From positions 42,425 to 106,424 of the forward strand of contig UQVS01000007.1 in NCBI GenBank assembly GCA_900544615.1: a stretch of DNA of 64,000 nt. Reading direction: 5' to 3'. The translations under genes and the position numbers were made by a program. The notes under the pieces are model-generated. The model saw nothing but the letters and a program-made list of their open reading frames with translations, was not told where the DNA came from and ran no database searches. Numbering within the stretch: the first letter of the stretch is position 1; each line of letters opens with the position of its first letter. Of this stretch, positions 8,584 through 16,781 are shown one piece after another. The stretch comes from an uncultured Oscillibacter sp. GTDB lineage: Bacteria; Bacillota; Clostridia; Oscillospirales; Oscillospiraceae.

Positions 8584-9672
8584 TTATTTGGAAAAAGCGG
8601 CTCGCTGCCGCAGAGCATCCTCACTCATGGCGGGGTTGATGGTTTCGGCGGACTCCATGGCAATGACGGAGGCGGCAAGACCGGCCTTTACAGCGTCCGT
8701 CAGGTCGGTTCCCTGCAAATAAGCCCAGGTGATGGCGGCCATGAAGGCGTCGCCGCAGCCGGTGGTGTTCACCATGGTACCCGGCAGCGGGGGCAGCTGC
8801 ACCTGATTGCCGGTGTGGTCGGCGGCGAACACGCCGTCTGCCCCCAGAGAGATGAATACCCGGTGCAGCCCGGTGGACAGCAGCACGTCTGCCGCCCTGC
8901 GGAGACTGGTGTCGTCCGTGATCTCCACGCCGGAGAGCAGCTCCGCTTCGATGCGGTTGGGCTTCAGAGTGTGGAGCTTGCCCAGCACCGGCTTCAGCTT
9001 CACCGCCTTGGCGGTGGACACCGGGTCAGCGAACAGGGGAGCGGTGCAGTGATCCACCAGATACTGGATGCTTTCGGCGGGGATGTTGGTGTCCAGCACC
9101 ACCGCCTGACTGGCGTTCAGCAGTGTCTGCCGCTGGGAGAGCATCTGGGGGGTCATGTGCTTGTAAATCTCCATATCGCTGACGGCCAGAGCCATGTCGC
9201 CCTTTTCGTCGGTGATAAAGAGGTAGGTGGAGGTGCGGCCCTCCGGGATCACCGGGGACTGGGAGATATCAATGCCCAGCTCCCCGCAGCTTGCGGCGAT
9301 CTTCTGGGCGTTGATGTCGTCTCCGAACACCGTCAGCATCCGAACGTCCATGCCCAGCAGGGCCATGTTGTGGGCAATGTTCCGGCCCACACCGCCCAGG
9401 CTCATCCGCACCACGCCAGGGTTGGAGTCCTGCATCACCAGCACCTCGCCGGGCCAGCCGCCGATGTCCATGTTCACGCCGCCCACCACGGTGACATAGG
9501 GGGCCGTGTGGACAATGTAGCCCTTGCCGGTGATATAGCCCTTTTTCATCAGGTTGGAGATGTGTACCGCCACAGAGGAACGGGTGATCCCGGCCTTGTC
9601 CGCCAGCTCCTGCTGGGAGATAAGCGGATTTTCCTCAATCCAGTTTAAAAGCTGCCGCTCCCGCTGGGTCAT
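8584..9672 (-). CDS. psuK: Pseudouridine kinase with N-terminal winged helix
   Basis: This is a PfkB-family sugar kinase that should phosphorylate pseudouridine to the substrate of PsuG. Residues 1-60 form a winged HTH (RERQLLNWIEENPLISQQEL, then GITRSSVAVHISNL), a fusion seen in many PsuK/YeiC-like kinases. The kinase domain covers about 58-355: GGVNMDIGG at 64-72, SLGGVGRNIAHNMALLG near 91-107 and the nucleotide/catalytic motif NTTGCGDAF near 302-310, with the catalytic aspartate in GCGD. Its partner gene psuG fixes the pathway. A GGAGGG lies six bases from the ATG. The HTH and the palindrome just upstream suggest self-regulation, which is inference. Confidence 0.9.
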   Translation of the reverse strand: MTQRERQLLNWIEENPLISQQELADKAGITRSSVAVHISNLMKKGYITGKGYIVHTAPYVTVVGGVNMDIGGWPGEVLVMQDSNPGVVRMSLGGVGRNIAHNMALLGMDVRMLTVFGDDINAQKIAASCGELGIDISQSPVIPEGRTSTYLFITDEKGDMALAVSDMEIYKHMTPQMLSQRQTLLNASQAVVLDTNIPAESIQYLVDHCTAPLFADPVSTAKAVKLKPVLGKLHTLKPNRIEAELLSGVEITDDTSLRRAADVLLSTGLHRVFISLGADGVFAADHTGNQVQLPPLPGTMVNTTGCGDAFMAAITWAYLQGTDLTDAVKAGLAASVIAMESAETINPAMSEDALRQRAAFSK

Positions 9673-9688
9673 ACGGATCCCTCCTGAG

Positions 9689-9722
9689 TAAGCAAAAATT
9701 TAGATATCTAATCTATTGCTTA
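9689..9722 (-). promoter_or_regulatory. 34-bp symmetric operator upstream of psuK
   Basis: A central perfect palindrome TTAGATATCTAA (9700-9711) is flanked at equal distance by TAAGCAA (9689-9695) and its complement TTGCTTA (9716-9722). All three share the same centre at 9705.5. It ends 16 bases before the psuK start, where a repressor would block transcription or loading. Confidence 0.7.
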
Positions 9723-9838
9723 TTTTACAGAACCGGCGCGAAATGTCAAGCCCTATTTTTCAAAATTTCGGCAGAAGTTGAAAAAGCAGGGAACAAACTT
9801 CCGTCTCACAGCGACAAAAGAATAAAGGAGGCGGTTTG

Positions 9839-10723
9839 ATGAAACGATTTTTTGCAGCGATCCTGTGCCTGTGCCTGCTGGCGGGGTGCGGACGGACAGA
9901 CAGCACCGGCAATACCTGCCGGGCAGAAGAAGCGCCCGGTAGTGGGGACATGTCCGGGAAAACGGAAACGCCCGGTGAATCTGCGGAACCGGCGGGGGAG
10001 ATGTTCCGAATTGTCCGGGAAGAAAAAGACGGACTCCTGCTGGCCAGAGTGGGTGGCGGCCCGGCGGATGTGTATACCCTGTCCCTGCCGGATACCGGGG
10101 TCACGCTGGACGGCGAAGCCTTTGATCGGAACGAACCGGGGGCTTATCAGGCTTTGCCGGGCAGTACCCTGACAGGCGCACTGGCAGAAATCACCTATGG
10201 CACCGTACTGGAAACCTACCCCGGCCAGTTGGGCGGGGTGACGGCGGTGAACATTCGGTCTGACGGCTTCGACGACCGCTGCGCCCTGTACCTCCGGGTG
10301 CTGGATGATCTGTGGAATGTGGACGGCGGACTGAACGGCGGCGTCACCTCGGTTTCCGTGGATCTCTCCCAGACAAGCCTTTCTGAAAGTGAGCAGGCGG
10401 CGGTGGCTTGGGCTTTTGCCGGAGAACACGGCATTTCCCAGGTCCTGTCTCTGAATTATGAGCAGCTGGCGGCGGAGGGGTATCTCACCGGCACGGAACC
10501 GGACAGCGACGGGATGCCCTGCTGGGAGGAGGGCTGCCTGTTCACCATTGCGGAGCAGGAGAGCGAAAACCATGCGCAGAACGGTGCAGGGGACACCGTG
10601 ACCTTTGACGCCCAGAAGTGGCGCTCTGCCTTGGGGGCTTACTTCTTCTGTGACTGTACTGCTTCGCAGGATATAGACGGCCGCTGGGGGGACTATACCG
10701 TGGGCAGTCAGGCAATTTCCTGA
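9839..10723 (+). CDS. Hypothetical lipoprotein
   Basis: The 294-residue protein begins with a lipoprotein signal (MKRFFAAILCLCLLAGC; lipobox LAGC, acylated Cys 17), so it should be anchored on the outer face of the membrane. A short, low-complexity E/G/P/S linker follows to about residue 60. The rest has no motif I recognise; it contains three tryptophans and a C-terminal segment FFCDCTASQDIDGRWGDYTV. AAAGGAGG precedes the ATG, which overlaps a possible TTG one codon earlier. A strong hairpin closes the gene, so it is probably a single unit although the next gene also encodes a lipoprotein. Confidence 0.75.
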   Translation: MKRFFAAILCLCLLAGCGRTDSTGNTCRAEEAPGSGDMSGKTETPGESAEPAGEMFRIVREEKDGLLLARVGGGPADVYTLSLPDTGVTLDGEAFDRNEPGAYQALPGSTLTGALAEITYGTVLETYPGQLGGVTAVNIRSDGFDDRCALYLRVLDDLWNVDGGLNGGVTSVSVDLSQTSLSESEQAAVAWAFAGEHGISQVLSLNYEQLAAEGYLTGTEPDSDGMPCWEEGCLFTIAEQESENHAQNGAGDTVTFDAQKWRSALGAYFFCDCTASQDIDGRWGDYTVGSQAIS

Positions 10724-10763
10724 ATAGCGCTGCGTCTGCCGCGCAGAAGCGGACAATGAAAAG

Positions 10764-10799
10764 AAGCCCGGCGGAGATGATTTCATCTCCGCCGGGCTT
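10764..10799 (+). terminator. Hairpin terminator after the lipoprotein gene
   Basis: A perfect 17-bp GC-rich stem (10764-10780 with 10783-10799) with a two-base loop is followed by TCTT. The remaining gap to 10936 shows no gene. Confidence 0.75.
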
Positions 10800-10936
10800 T
10801 CTTCGCGGCACGACCGGGCGGGAAATCATGAACGCCCTGTAAAATCTGTTGAAATCCCGGAGAGGGGCTACCATTTTTGTGGAAGATGTGGTATTGTATT
10901 CTTGTATTGATATGTACTTGGGAAGGAGGCGGAAGC

Positions 10937-12295
10937 GTGCAGAGAGCAAAAAAATGGGCGGCGCTGCTGCTGATGATGAGTCTGAGTCTGGTTCTGGCAG
11001 GCTGCGCCATGCCGAAGCTGACGCTGGACCCGGAGGAACTGTATGCGCTGCCGGAGCTTCCCGCCCGCTATACCACGCTGAATCAGCAGCTGAACGCCAT
11101 TCAGGAAAGCAGCGCGGAGTACGCGGCGCCGGTGTCCGGCAGCAATATCCAGCCGGTGCAGATGGTGGATCTGGACGGAGACGGCAGGGAGGAAGCGCTG
11201 GCCTTTTTCCGGCAGTCCGATGGGGAAAAGCCCCTGAAAATTTATGTATTTACCGACAATGGCAACAGCTATACCCAGACGGCGGTCATCGAGGGCAGCG
11301 GCCTTGCGGTCTACAGCATTGCCTACAGCGACATGAACGGCGACGGCCGCATGGAACTCATCGTAGGCTGGCGGGTCAGCATGGATCTGCAGGCGCTGAC
11401 GGTCTATGCGTTGGAGCCGGGCGGCGCACGGGAGCTGGCGCGGAGCAACTATGTCAAGTATGCCGTGGCGGATCTCAACGGCGACGGGATGCAGGAGCTG
11501 ACGGTGTTCCGGGCCAATCAGGACGGCGTAGGCGCGGCGGACTGCTACCTTTGGAAAAACGGCGCGCTGACCCTCAGCTCCACGATCCGGGTGTCTATGA
11601 CCATGGCGGAATTGAGCCAGCAGGGCAAGGTGACGGTGGGGACGCTGCGTTCCGGGGAACCGGCACTGTTTGTCACTGGGGTGGCGGAAGGGATGCGGGC
11701 AATGACGGATGTTCTGCTGCTTCGGGGCGGGGAACTGAACAATGCCGTGCTGTCCCCTACCACCGGCGTGTCTGGGGAAAGCTCCCGGTTCCGGGCGCTG
11801 TATCCCGCGGATATCAACGGGGACGGCGTGACCGAGGTACCCCGCACGGCAGCCCTGTACGGCGAGGAACTGGAGGGGGACACTGCACAGCGGGTGGACT
11901 GGATCAGCTTTGACGCCGCAGGCGCTGCGATCCGGGTGCTTTCCACCTACCATGCCATTGAGGACGGCTGGTACCTTCAGCTGCCGGACGGCTGGGCAGA
12001 CACGATTTACGTTGGCCGCTCCGCGTCTGCGGACGAAGCAAGCGTTACTTTTTACATGGGGGACAGCAGAGATCAGTCCTATACCCCTGTTCTGCGGATC
12101 ACGACCCTCAGCGGCTCCAACCGGGAGCGGCTGGCGGTGCGGACGGGCCGGTTTATTCTGGGCCGGAATGACGGCGTGATCTATGCAGGCGAACTTCTGA
12201 AGGGCAACGAGGGCTGGGCAGACGGCGTGACCGAGGATGAAGTGCGGAACGCATTCAGCCTGATTGCCCCGGAGTGGTCGGCCGGCGATAACTGA
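10937..12295 (+). CDS. FG-GAP/VCBS-like beta-propeller lipoprotein
   Basis: The 452-residue protein from a GTG start (AGGAGG at a good distance) has a lipoprotein signal ending LAGC near residue 26. Calcium-loop repeats of the FG-GAP/VCBS type recur: VDLDGDGREE, SDMNGDGRME, ADLNGDGMQE and ADINGDGVTE, spaced about 60 residues apart at first and wider later, which predicts a small extracellular beta-propeller. It lies 17 bases upstream of a response regulator and so is probably in one transcript with the two-component system. That arrangement suggests a surface accessory or sensory partner, but no direct evidence of a ligand exists. No enzymatic motif was seen. Confidence 0.8.
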   Translation: MQRAKKWAALLLMMSLSLVLAGCAMPKLTLDPEELYALPELPARYTTLNQQLNAIQESSAEYAAPVSGSNIQPVQMVDLDGDGREEALAFFRQSDGEKPLKIYVFTDNGNSYTQTAVIEGSGLAVYSIAYSDMNGDGRMELIVGWRVSMDLQALTVYALEPGGARELARSNYVKYAVADLNGDGMQELTVFRANQDGVGAADCYLWKNGALTLSSTIRVSMTMAELSQQGKVTVGTLRSGEPALFVTGVAEGMRAMTDVLLLRGGELNNAVLSPTTGVSGESSRFRALYPADINGDGVTEVPRTAALYGEELEGDTAQRVDWISFDAAGAAIRVLSTYHAIEDGWYLQLPDGWADTIYVGRSASADEASVTFYMGDSRDQSYTPVLRITTLSGSNRERLAVRTGRFILGRNDGVIYAGELLKGNEGWADGVTEDEVRNAFSLIAPEWSAGDN

Positions 12296-12312
12296 TAAGT
12301 GGAGGAATTTCC

Positions 12313-12999
12313 GTGAAAAAAATTCTGGTTTTGGAGGATGAAGCCAGCATCCGGGGCTTCATCGTTATCAATCTCCGCCGGGCGGGCTATGACGTCATCG
12401 AGGCGGAAACCGGCGAGGAGGCTTTGGAGCGGCTCCGGGCCAATCCGGATACCAAGGTGGCGCTGCTGGATATCATGCTGCCGGGGATCGACGGGTTTGA
12501 GGTCTGCCGCCGCATCCGGGCTACCAATACAAAAATCGGCATTATCATGCTGACGGCACGCTCTCAGGAAATGGACAAGGTGACGGGGCTGATGACCGGC
12601 GCAGACGACTATGTGACCAAGCCTTTCTCACCAGCGGAGCTGACCGCGCGGGTGGACGCCCTGTTCCGCCGGGCGGGCGGCGAGGAAACGGCACAGACGG
12701 GAGAAATCAGCCAGCCGCCGTTCCTGCTGAATACCCGGAATCGGACGCTGGAAAAGAACGGCCAGCGGGTGAAGCTGACGCAGGTGGAGTATGCCATCAT
12801 GCGGGTGTTCATGGAGAACCCCGGCAAGGCGCTGTCCCGTGAGGAAATTTTGGATCGGGTCTGGGGCCGGGACTATTTCGGCGAGCTGAAGATCGTGGAT
12901 GTGAACATCCGCCGCCTGCGGCTGAAAATCGAGGACAATGTGCAGAACCCCACTTATATTACAACCGTCTGGGGCTACGGGTACAAGTGGGGGGCGTAA
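12313..12999 (+). CDS. OmpR/PhoB-family response regulator
   Basis: This is a DNA-binding response regulator of 228 residues. The receiver domain (1-115) has the acidic pair E8/D9, phosphorylation site D53 in LLDIMLPG and the conserved lysine in YVTKPFSP near 105. A winged-helix domain (about 130-228) carries the usual LTQVEYAIMRVF and VWGRDYFGELKIVDVNIRRLR segments. The start is GTG behind GGAGGAATT. The cognate kinase follows after 253 bases, a gap enlarged by a 218-bp insertion that duplicates the last 65 bases of this gene. The target genes are unknown; the lipoprotein gene upstream is a fair guess. Confidence 0.93.
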   Translation: MKKILVLEDEASIRGFIVINLRRAGYDVIEAETGEEALERLRANPDTKVALLDIMLPGIDGFEVCRRIRATNTKIGIIMLTARSQEMDKVTGLMTGADDYVTKPFSPAELTARVDALFRRAGGEETAQTGEISQPPFLLNTRNRTLEKNGQRVKLTQVEYAIMRVFMENPGKALSREEILDRVWGRDYFGELKIVDVNIRRLRLKIEDNVQNPTYITTVWGYGYKWGA

Positions 13000-13000
13000 G
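12936..13000 (+). repeat. 65-bp direct repeat, copy 1 (3' end of the regulator gene)
   Basis: These bases encode the last 21 residues of the response regulator plus stop and one base. They recur at 13154-13218 with two mismatches (63 of 65 identical by eye), at an offset of 218 bases. Confidence 0.9.
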
Positions 13001-13153
13001 CGAATAGCCTGCCGGCACATTGTCCGAGAATCCGCGCCGTGGGGCGCGTACAAGCGTTTTGGTGCGCCAAAACCTTGGCGCAAGGCGGGATTCATTTCCG
13101 CCGCGCAAGTGAAATAGAAAGGGCTCCCATTTTGCGGAAGCAAAATGGGAAAT
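13001..13153. other. 153-bp structured segment between the two repeat copies
   Basis: The segment shows no credible gene. It holds three short hairpins: GTTTTGG/CCAAAAC near 13053-13070, GGCGG/CCGCC near 13084-13102, and CCCATTTTGC/GCAAAATGGG at about 13126-13149. It may be a small palindromic mobile repeat or the product of template switching. Confidence 0.5.
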
Positions 13154-13218
13154 CAATGTGCAGAACCCCACTTATATTACAACCGTCTGGGGCTATGGGT
13201 ACAAGTGGGGCGCGTAAG
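13154..13218 (+). repeat. 65-bp direct repeat, copy 2 (orphan 3' end)
   Basis: This is a detached copy of the regulator's C-terminal codons, including the stop, lying 35 bases ahead of the kinase start. It has no start codon of its own. It probably marks the original junction between regulator and kinase genes. Confidence 0.9.
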
Positions 13219-13252
13219 GAAAATTACGATCCCTTATGAATGGAGGGGCTTC

Positions 13253-14695
13253 ATGCCTGAACGGAATCAAAAACGAAAAGCCATGCGGGTACGCAGTCTC
13301 CGCCAGCGGTGGATTCTGAACTCTGCGCTGCCTGTATTCATGCTGCTGGCATTGGCCGTAGGCGGGATGTCCATCGGCATCTCCAACTACTATTATAAGG
13401 GAATGCTGGACGGGTTGGAGCGGCAGGCGCGAGCGCAGGCCGGCGCATTTATCGACTATTTTATGGATCAGGGATTTGCCAATTATTTGCAGCGGGCCAA
13501 TCAGGCAATCTCTGATTATACGGATAAGGAGCGGGTGGAGCTGCAATTCCTGTCCAGCACCGGCGGTATTCAGGCGTCCTCCACATCCAATCTGACCGTA
13601 GGCACCCATCCGGGGACAGAGGATATCAGCCGGGCAGTGGAAACCAATAAGATCAGCTATTATCGGGGCGCTGATCCCAAAACCGGCGAGCAGATCCTGG
13701 CGGTGTCCCATCCCCTGACGGTCAACGGCAAGGTGGTGGGGGTCATGCGGTTTGTCACCTCCATGCGTCAGGTGACGGTGCAGGTGCGGATGACGGTACT
13801 GGCGGTGGTGCTGGTGGCGGTGTTGTGCCTGCTGCTGGTGGTCAGCTCCAATCTGATCTTCATCAACAACGTGGTGGAGCCGGTGGCGGTGGTGTCGGAC
13901 GCTGCCAAGCGGATCTCGCAGGGGAGCTACGGCTTCACGCTGGAAAACAAATATACCGGGGAACTGGGCGAACTGATCGACAACATCAACGATATGTCTA
14001 TGAAGATCAGCCAGAATGAGAAAATGAAAACGGAATTCATCTCCTCCGTGTCCCATGAACTGCGGACGCCCCTGACTGCCATCAGCGGCTGGGGGGAGAC
14101 CCTGCTGGCTGACCCGGACCGGGATCAGATCCAGCTGCACCGGGGGCTGCGGATCATTCTCAACGAATCCCGGCGGCTGTCCGGCATGGTGGAGGAGCTG
14201 CTGGAGTTTTCCAAGATGGAGGACGGCCGCTTCACCTTGCAGCTGGAGGACGTGGATCTTCAGGCGGAATTCGAGGACTCGGTTTTTACCTACCGGGAGC
14301 TGTTCCGGCAGGAGGGCATTGAGCTGCATTATGAACCGGGGGTGGAGGTCCTACCCGCCATCAGCGGCGACCCGGAGCGGCTGAAGCAGGTGTTCTGCAA
14401 CGTACTGGACAATGCCGCCAAGCACGGCGGCGCCGGAAAGCGCATTGACGCTTCCATGACGCGGGAGGGATCTGCACAGGTGATCCGGGTTCGGGACTAC
14501 GGCCCTGGCATCCCGGAGGCGGAGCTGCCCTATGTGAAGCAGAAGTTTTACAAAGGATCCTCCAAGGCCCGCGGCAGCGGCATCGGCCTTGCGGTGTGCG
14601 ATGAGATCGTCCGGCTCCACGGCGGCGTCTTTGAGATCGCCAATGCCGAAGGCGGCGGCGCGGTGGTCACGATCCGACTGCCGGAAAAGGGATAG
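13253..14695 (+). CDS. Membrane sensor histidine kinase
   Basis: This 480-residue sensor kinase should phosphorylate the adjacent regulator. TM1 covers about 19-43, an extracytoplasmic sCache/PAS-like domain 45-180, TM2 about 181-205 and HAMP 206-255. The dimerisation/phosphoacceptor helix has SSVSHELRTPLTAI with H268. The ATPase has N-box VLDNAAKHGG, G1 DYGPGIP and G2 GSGIGLAV. The ATG at 13253 follows GGAGGGG; a longer reading frame would begin inside the duplicated repeat and is unlikely. The ligand is unknown. It ends 61 bases before the DUF1385 gene. Confidence 0.92.
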   Translation: MPERNQKRKAMRVRSLRQRWILNSALPVFMLLALAVGGMSIGISNYYYKGMLDGLERQARAQAGAFIDYFMDQGFANYLQRANQAISDYTDKERVELQFLSSTGGIQASSTSNLTVGTHPGTEDISRAVETNKISYYRGADPKTGEQILAVSHPLTVNGKVVGVMRFVTSMRQVTVQVRMTVLAVVLVAVLCLLLVVSSNLIFINNVVEPVAVVSDAAKRISQGSYGFTLENKYTGELGELIDNINDMSMKISQNEKMKTEFISSVSHELRTPLTAISGWGETLLADPDRDQIQLHRGLRIILNESRRLSGMVEELLEFSKMEDGRFTLQLEDVDLQAEFEDSVFTYRELFRQEGIELHYEPGVEVLPAISGDPERLKQVFCNVLDNAAKHGGAGKRIDASMTREGSAQVIRVRDYGPGIPEAELPYVKQKFYKGSSKARGSGIGLAVCDEIVRLHGGVFEIANAEGGGAVVTIRLPEKG

Positions 14696-14756
14696 AACAA
14701 ATGTTTGCTTTTTGCAAAGCACTGTGATATACTCAGATTCAGAAAGGAACCAATCT

Positions 14757-15728
14757 ATGGCAGAGCATTCCAACGGCGCGTTCCGCACCAGCATCGGCGG
14801 GCAGGCGCTTATTGAGGGCATTTTGATGCGGGGGCCTGAAAAGCAGGCCATCGTCGTCCGGGACAAGGACGGTCAGATGGTGGAAAAGGTGGAGGAGCTG
14901 AAGCTCATCAAGGACCGCTACCCCATTCTGGGAGTTCCCCTGATCCGGGGAACCGTCAATTTTCTGTCGGCCATGGTCAGCGGCGTAAAGGCGCTGATGT
15001 ATTCGGCGGACTTTTACCCGGACGAGGAGGTGAGCCAGCCCTCCAAATTTGAAGAGTGGCTGGAAAAGCACCTCAGCAGTGAAAAGCTGGAAAAGGCCAT
15101 TGTAGCCTTTGCGGTGCTGCTGGGGGTGGGAATGTCCATTTTTCTGTTTCTGGTGCTGCCGACGCTGCTGACTGGCGGAATCCTCCATTTCTTCCCCGGC
15201 TTCCCCCTGTGGGGGCGGAATGTGGTGGAGGGGCTGCTGAAAATCGTGATGTTTATGGCCTATCTGATCCTCTGCTCCAAACAGAAGGATATCTACCGGG
15301 TGTTCCAGTACCATGGCGCGGAGCATAAAACCATCTTCTGCTACGAGGCGGGACTGCCTCTGACGGTGGAAAATGTCCGCATCCAGCCCCGGCACCATCC
15401 CCGGTGCGGGACGAGCTTCCTGTTTGTGGTGATTTTCGTGTCCATTCTGGTGTCCAGCGTGGTGTTCGGTATCTGGCCCATCACCAATGCCGGTCTGCGG
15501 ACGCTGGTGCATTTGTGCCTGCTGCCGCTGGTGGTTGGCATTACCTATGAGTTCAACCGCTGGGTGGGCCGCCATGCACAGGACAGCAGGCTGGCGCAGA
15601 TCCTGACGGCACCCGGTATGTGGATGCAGAATTTCACCACCAATGAGCCGGACGATTCCATGATCGAGTGCGCCATCCGGTCTCTGGAACTGGTGCTGCC
15701 CAGCGAAAAGGGCAAGGACGCATGGTGA
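14757..15728 (+). CDS. DUF1385 membrane protein (YqhQ-like)
   Basis: The 323-residue protein has the DUF1385 pattern: GGQALIEGILMRGP near 13-26, RGTVNFLSAM near 66, and the HGAEHKTIFCYE and RHHPRCGTSF segments in the middle, rich in conserved His and Cys that may bind metal. Hydrophobic segments lie at about 118-145, 160-175 and 220-265. No biochemical role is established for the family (B. subtilis YqhQ). The ATG follows AAAGGAAC. In many Clostridia this gene precedes prmC and prfA; here prmC follows but prfA is not in the window. Confidence 0.88.
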   Translation: MAEHSNGAFRTSIGGQALIEGILMRGPEKQAIVVRDKDGQMVEKVEELKLIKDRYPILGVPLIRGTVNFLSAMVSGVKALMYSADFYPDEEVSQPSKFEEWLEKHLSSEKLEKAIVAFAVLLGVGMSIFLFLVLPTLLTGGILHFFPGFPLWGRNVVEGLLKIVMFMAYLILCSKQKDIYRVFQYHGAEHKTIFCYEAGLPLTVENVRIQPRHHPRCGTSFLFVVIFVSILVSSVVFGIWPITNAGLRTLVHLCLLPLVVGITYEFNRWVGRHAQDSRLAQILTAPGMWMQNFTTNEPDDSMIECAIRSLELVLPSEKGKDAW

Positions 15729-15746
15729 GTCTGATCAAATAACTTT

Positions 15747-15775
15747 TTCCGCAAACCAGCGAAGCGTTTGCGGAA
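15747..15775. other. Hairpin between the DUF1385 gene and prmC
   Basis: TTCCGCAAAC (15747-15756) pairs with 15766-15775 over a nine-base loop. There is no U-tract for the plus direction. It may be a weak terminator or an RNA-processing site. Confidence 0.4.
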
Positions 15776-15852
15776 GAAAGAGGAGGAGCAAGGAAGCGGA
15801 CGAAGTTTTCACCGCAGGTGGAAACGGAGTTAAGCGGACTTTGCGACGACGT

Positions 15853-16728
15853 ATGGCTATCACATATAATGACTTGTTTTTGGATATCCGCCGGGAACTG
15901 AAACGGGGCGGTATCATTGACACCACGCTGGAAGCGCGGGAACTGACCTGCTTCGGCGTGAATAAGACAAAAGAAGAACTGACCCGCGATGGGCGGCTGT
16001 ATGCTCCTCCAGAGCTGGAACGACGGGTGCGGGAGCTGACAGCCCGGCATCTGGCGGGAGAGCCGGTGGCCTATCTCATCGGCGAATGGGAATTTTACGG
16101 CCTGCCGTTGGACATTTCCAAAGATGTGCTGATCCCCCGGCCGGATACGGAGGTGCTGGTGGATCAGGCTCTGCCCTACATCCGGTCCCTTGGAGACTGC
16201 CGGGTGCTGGATCTGTGCGCCGGCAGCGGCTGCATCGGTCTGGCCGCGGCGTCACAGTGTCCCGGTGTCCATGCGGTGCTGGGTGAATTTTCCGATGCGG
16301 CGCTGAAGATCTGCCGGCAGAATATCCGCCGGAACGGCCTGACCGGCCGGGTCATTCCCATGACGGTGAACGCACTGGAACGGCCGGACCGGGCGTTGGG
16401 AGAGTTTCACTGCATCCTCAGCAACCCGCCCTACATCCCCCGCGATGATATTCCGGGACTGGATCATTCGGTTCGTGATTACGAACCCCATCTGGCGCTG
16501 GACGGCGGCGAGGACGGGCTGGATTTCTATCGGAGCATCAGCGAAAAGTGGAAAGCGGCGCTGGCCCCCGGCGGTCGGCTGTATTTCGAGGTGGGCATCG
16601 GGCAGGCGGACGCCGTGCTGCGGATTATGCGGGCGCAGGGCTTTGGCGACATTCAGGTGGTAAAGGATCACAACGAGATCCCCCGCGTGGTGTTCGGAAC
16701 CCTCTGCACAGAGGTTTATAAAGAGTAA
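15853..16728 (+). CDS. prmC: Release factor glutamine methyltransferase
   Basis: PrmC methylates the GGQ glutamine of peptide-chain release factors, using SAM. The 291 residues hold an N-terminal helical domain (about 1-80), the SAM-binding motif VLDLCAGSGCIGLA near 118-131 and the diagnostic NPPY motif (SNPPYIP) near 184-190. The ATG at 15853 is chosen over an in-frame TTG four codons earlier, but neither has a strong ribosome site. It sits between the DUF1385 gene and recA. The prfA gene is absent nearby, which is unusual for prmC. Confidence 0.92.
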   Translation: MAITYNDLFLDIRRELKRGGIIDTTLEARELTCFGVNKTKEELTRDGRLYAPPELERRVRELTARHLAGEPVAYLIGEWEFYGLPLDISKDVLIPRPDTEVLVDQALPYIRSLGDCRVLDLCAGSGCIGLAAASQCPGVHAVLGEFSDAALKICRQNIRRNGLTGRVIPMTVNALERPDRALGEFHCILSNPPYIPRDDIPGLDHSVRDYEPHLALDGGEDGLDFYRSISEKWKAALAPGGRLYFEVGIGQADAVLRIMRAQGFGDIQVVKDHNEIPRVVFGTLCTEVYKE

Positions 16729-16781
16729 GAACGCCCGGATCGGGCATACAGATAGAAAATCAGAATTGGGAGGAAGAGCAT

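Noticed and set aside
13145..13252. 36-codon N-terminal extension of the first sensor kinase
   Set aside because: It would begin within the duplicated 3' end of the regulator gene; the ATG at 13253 has a strong ribosome site and a normal basic-then-hydrophobic start.
16729..16781. LexA box before recA
   Set aside because: I looked for a GAAC-N4-GTTC type site and found none in this short gap; SOS control could lie further upstream.
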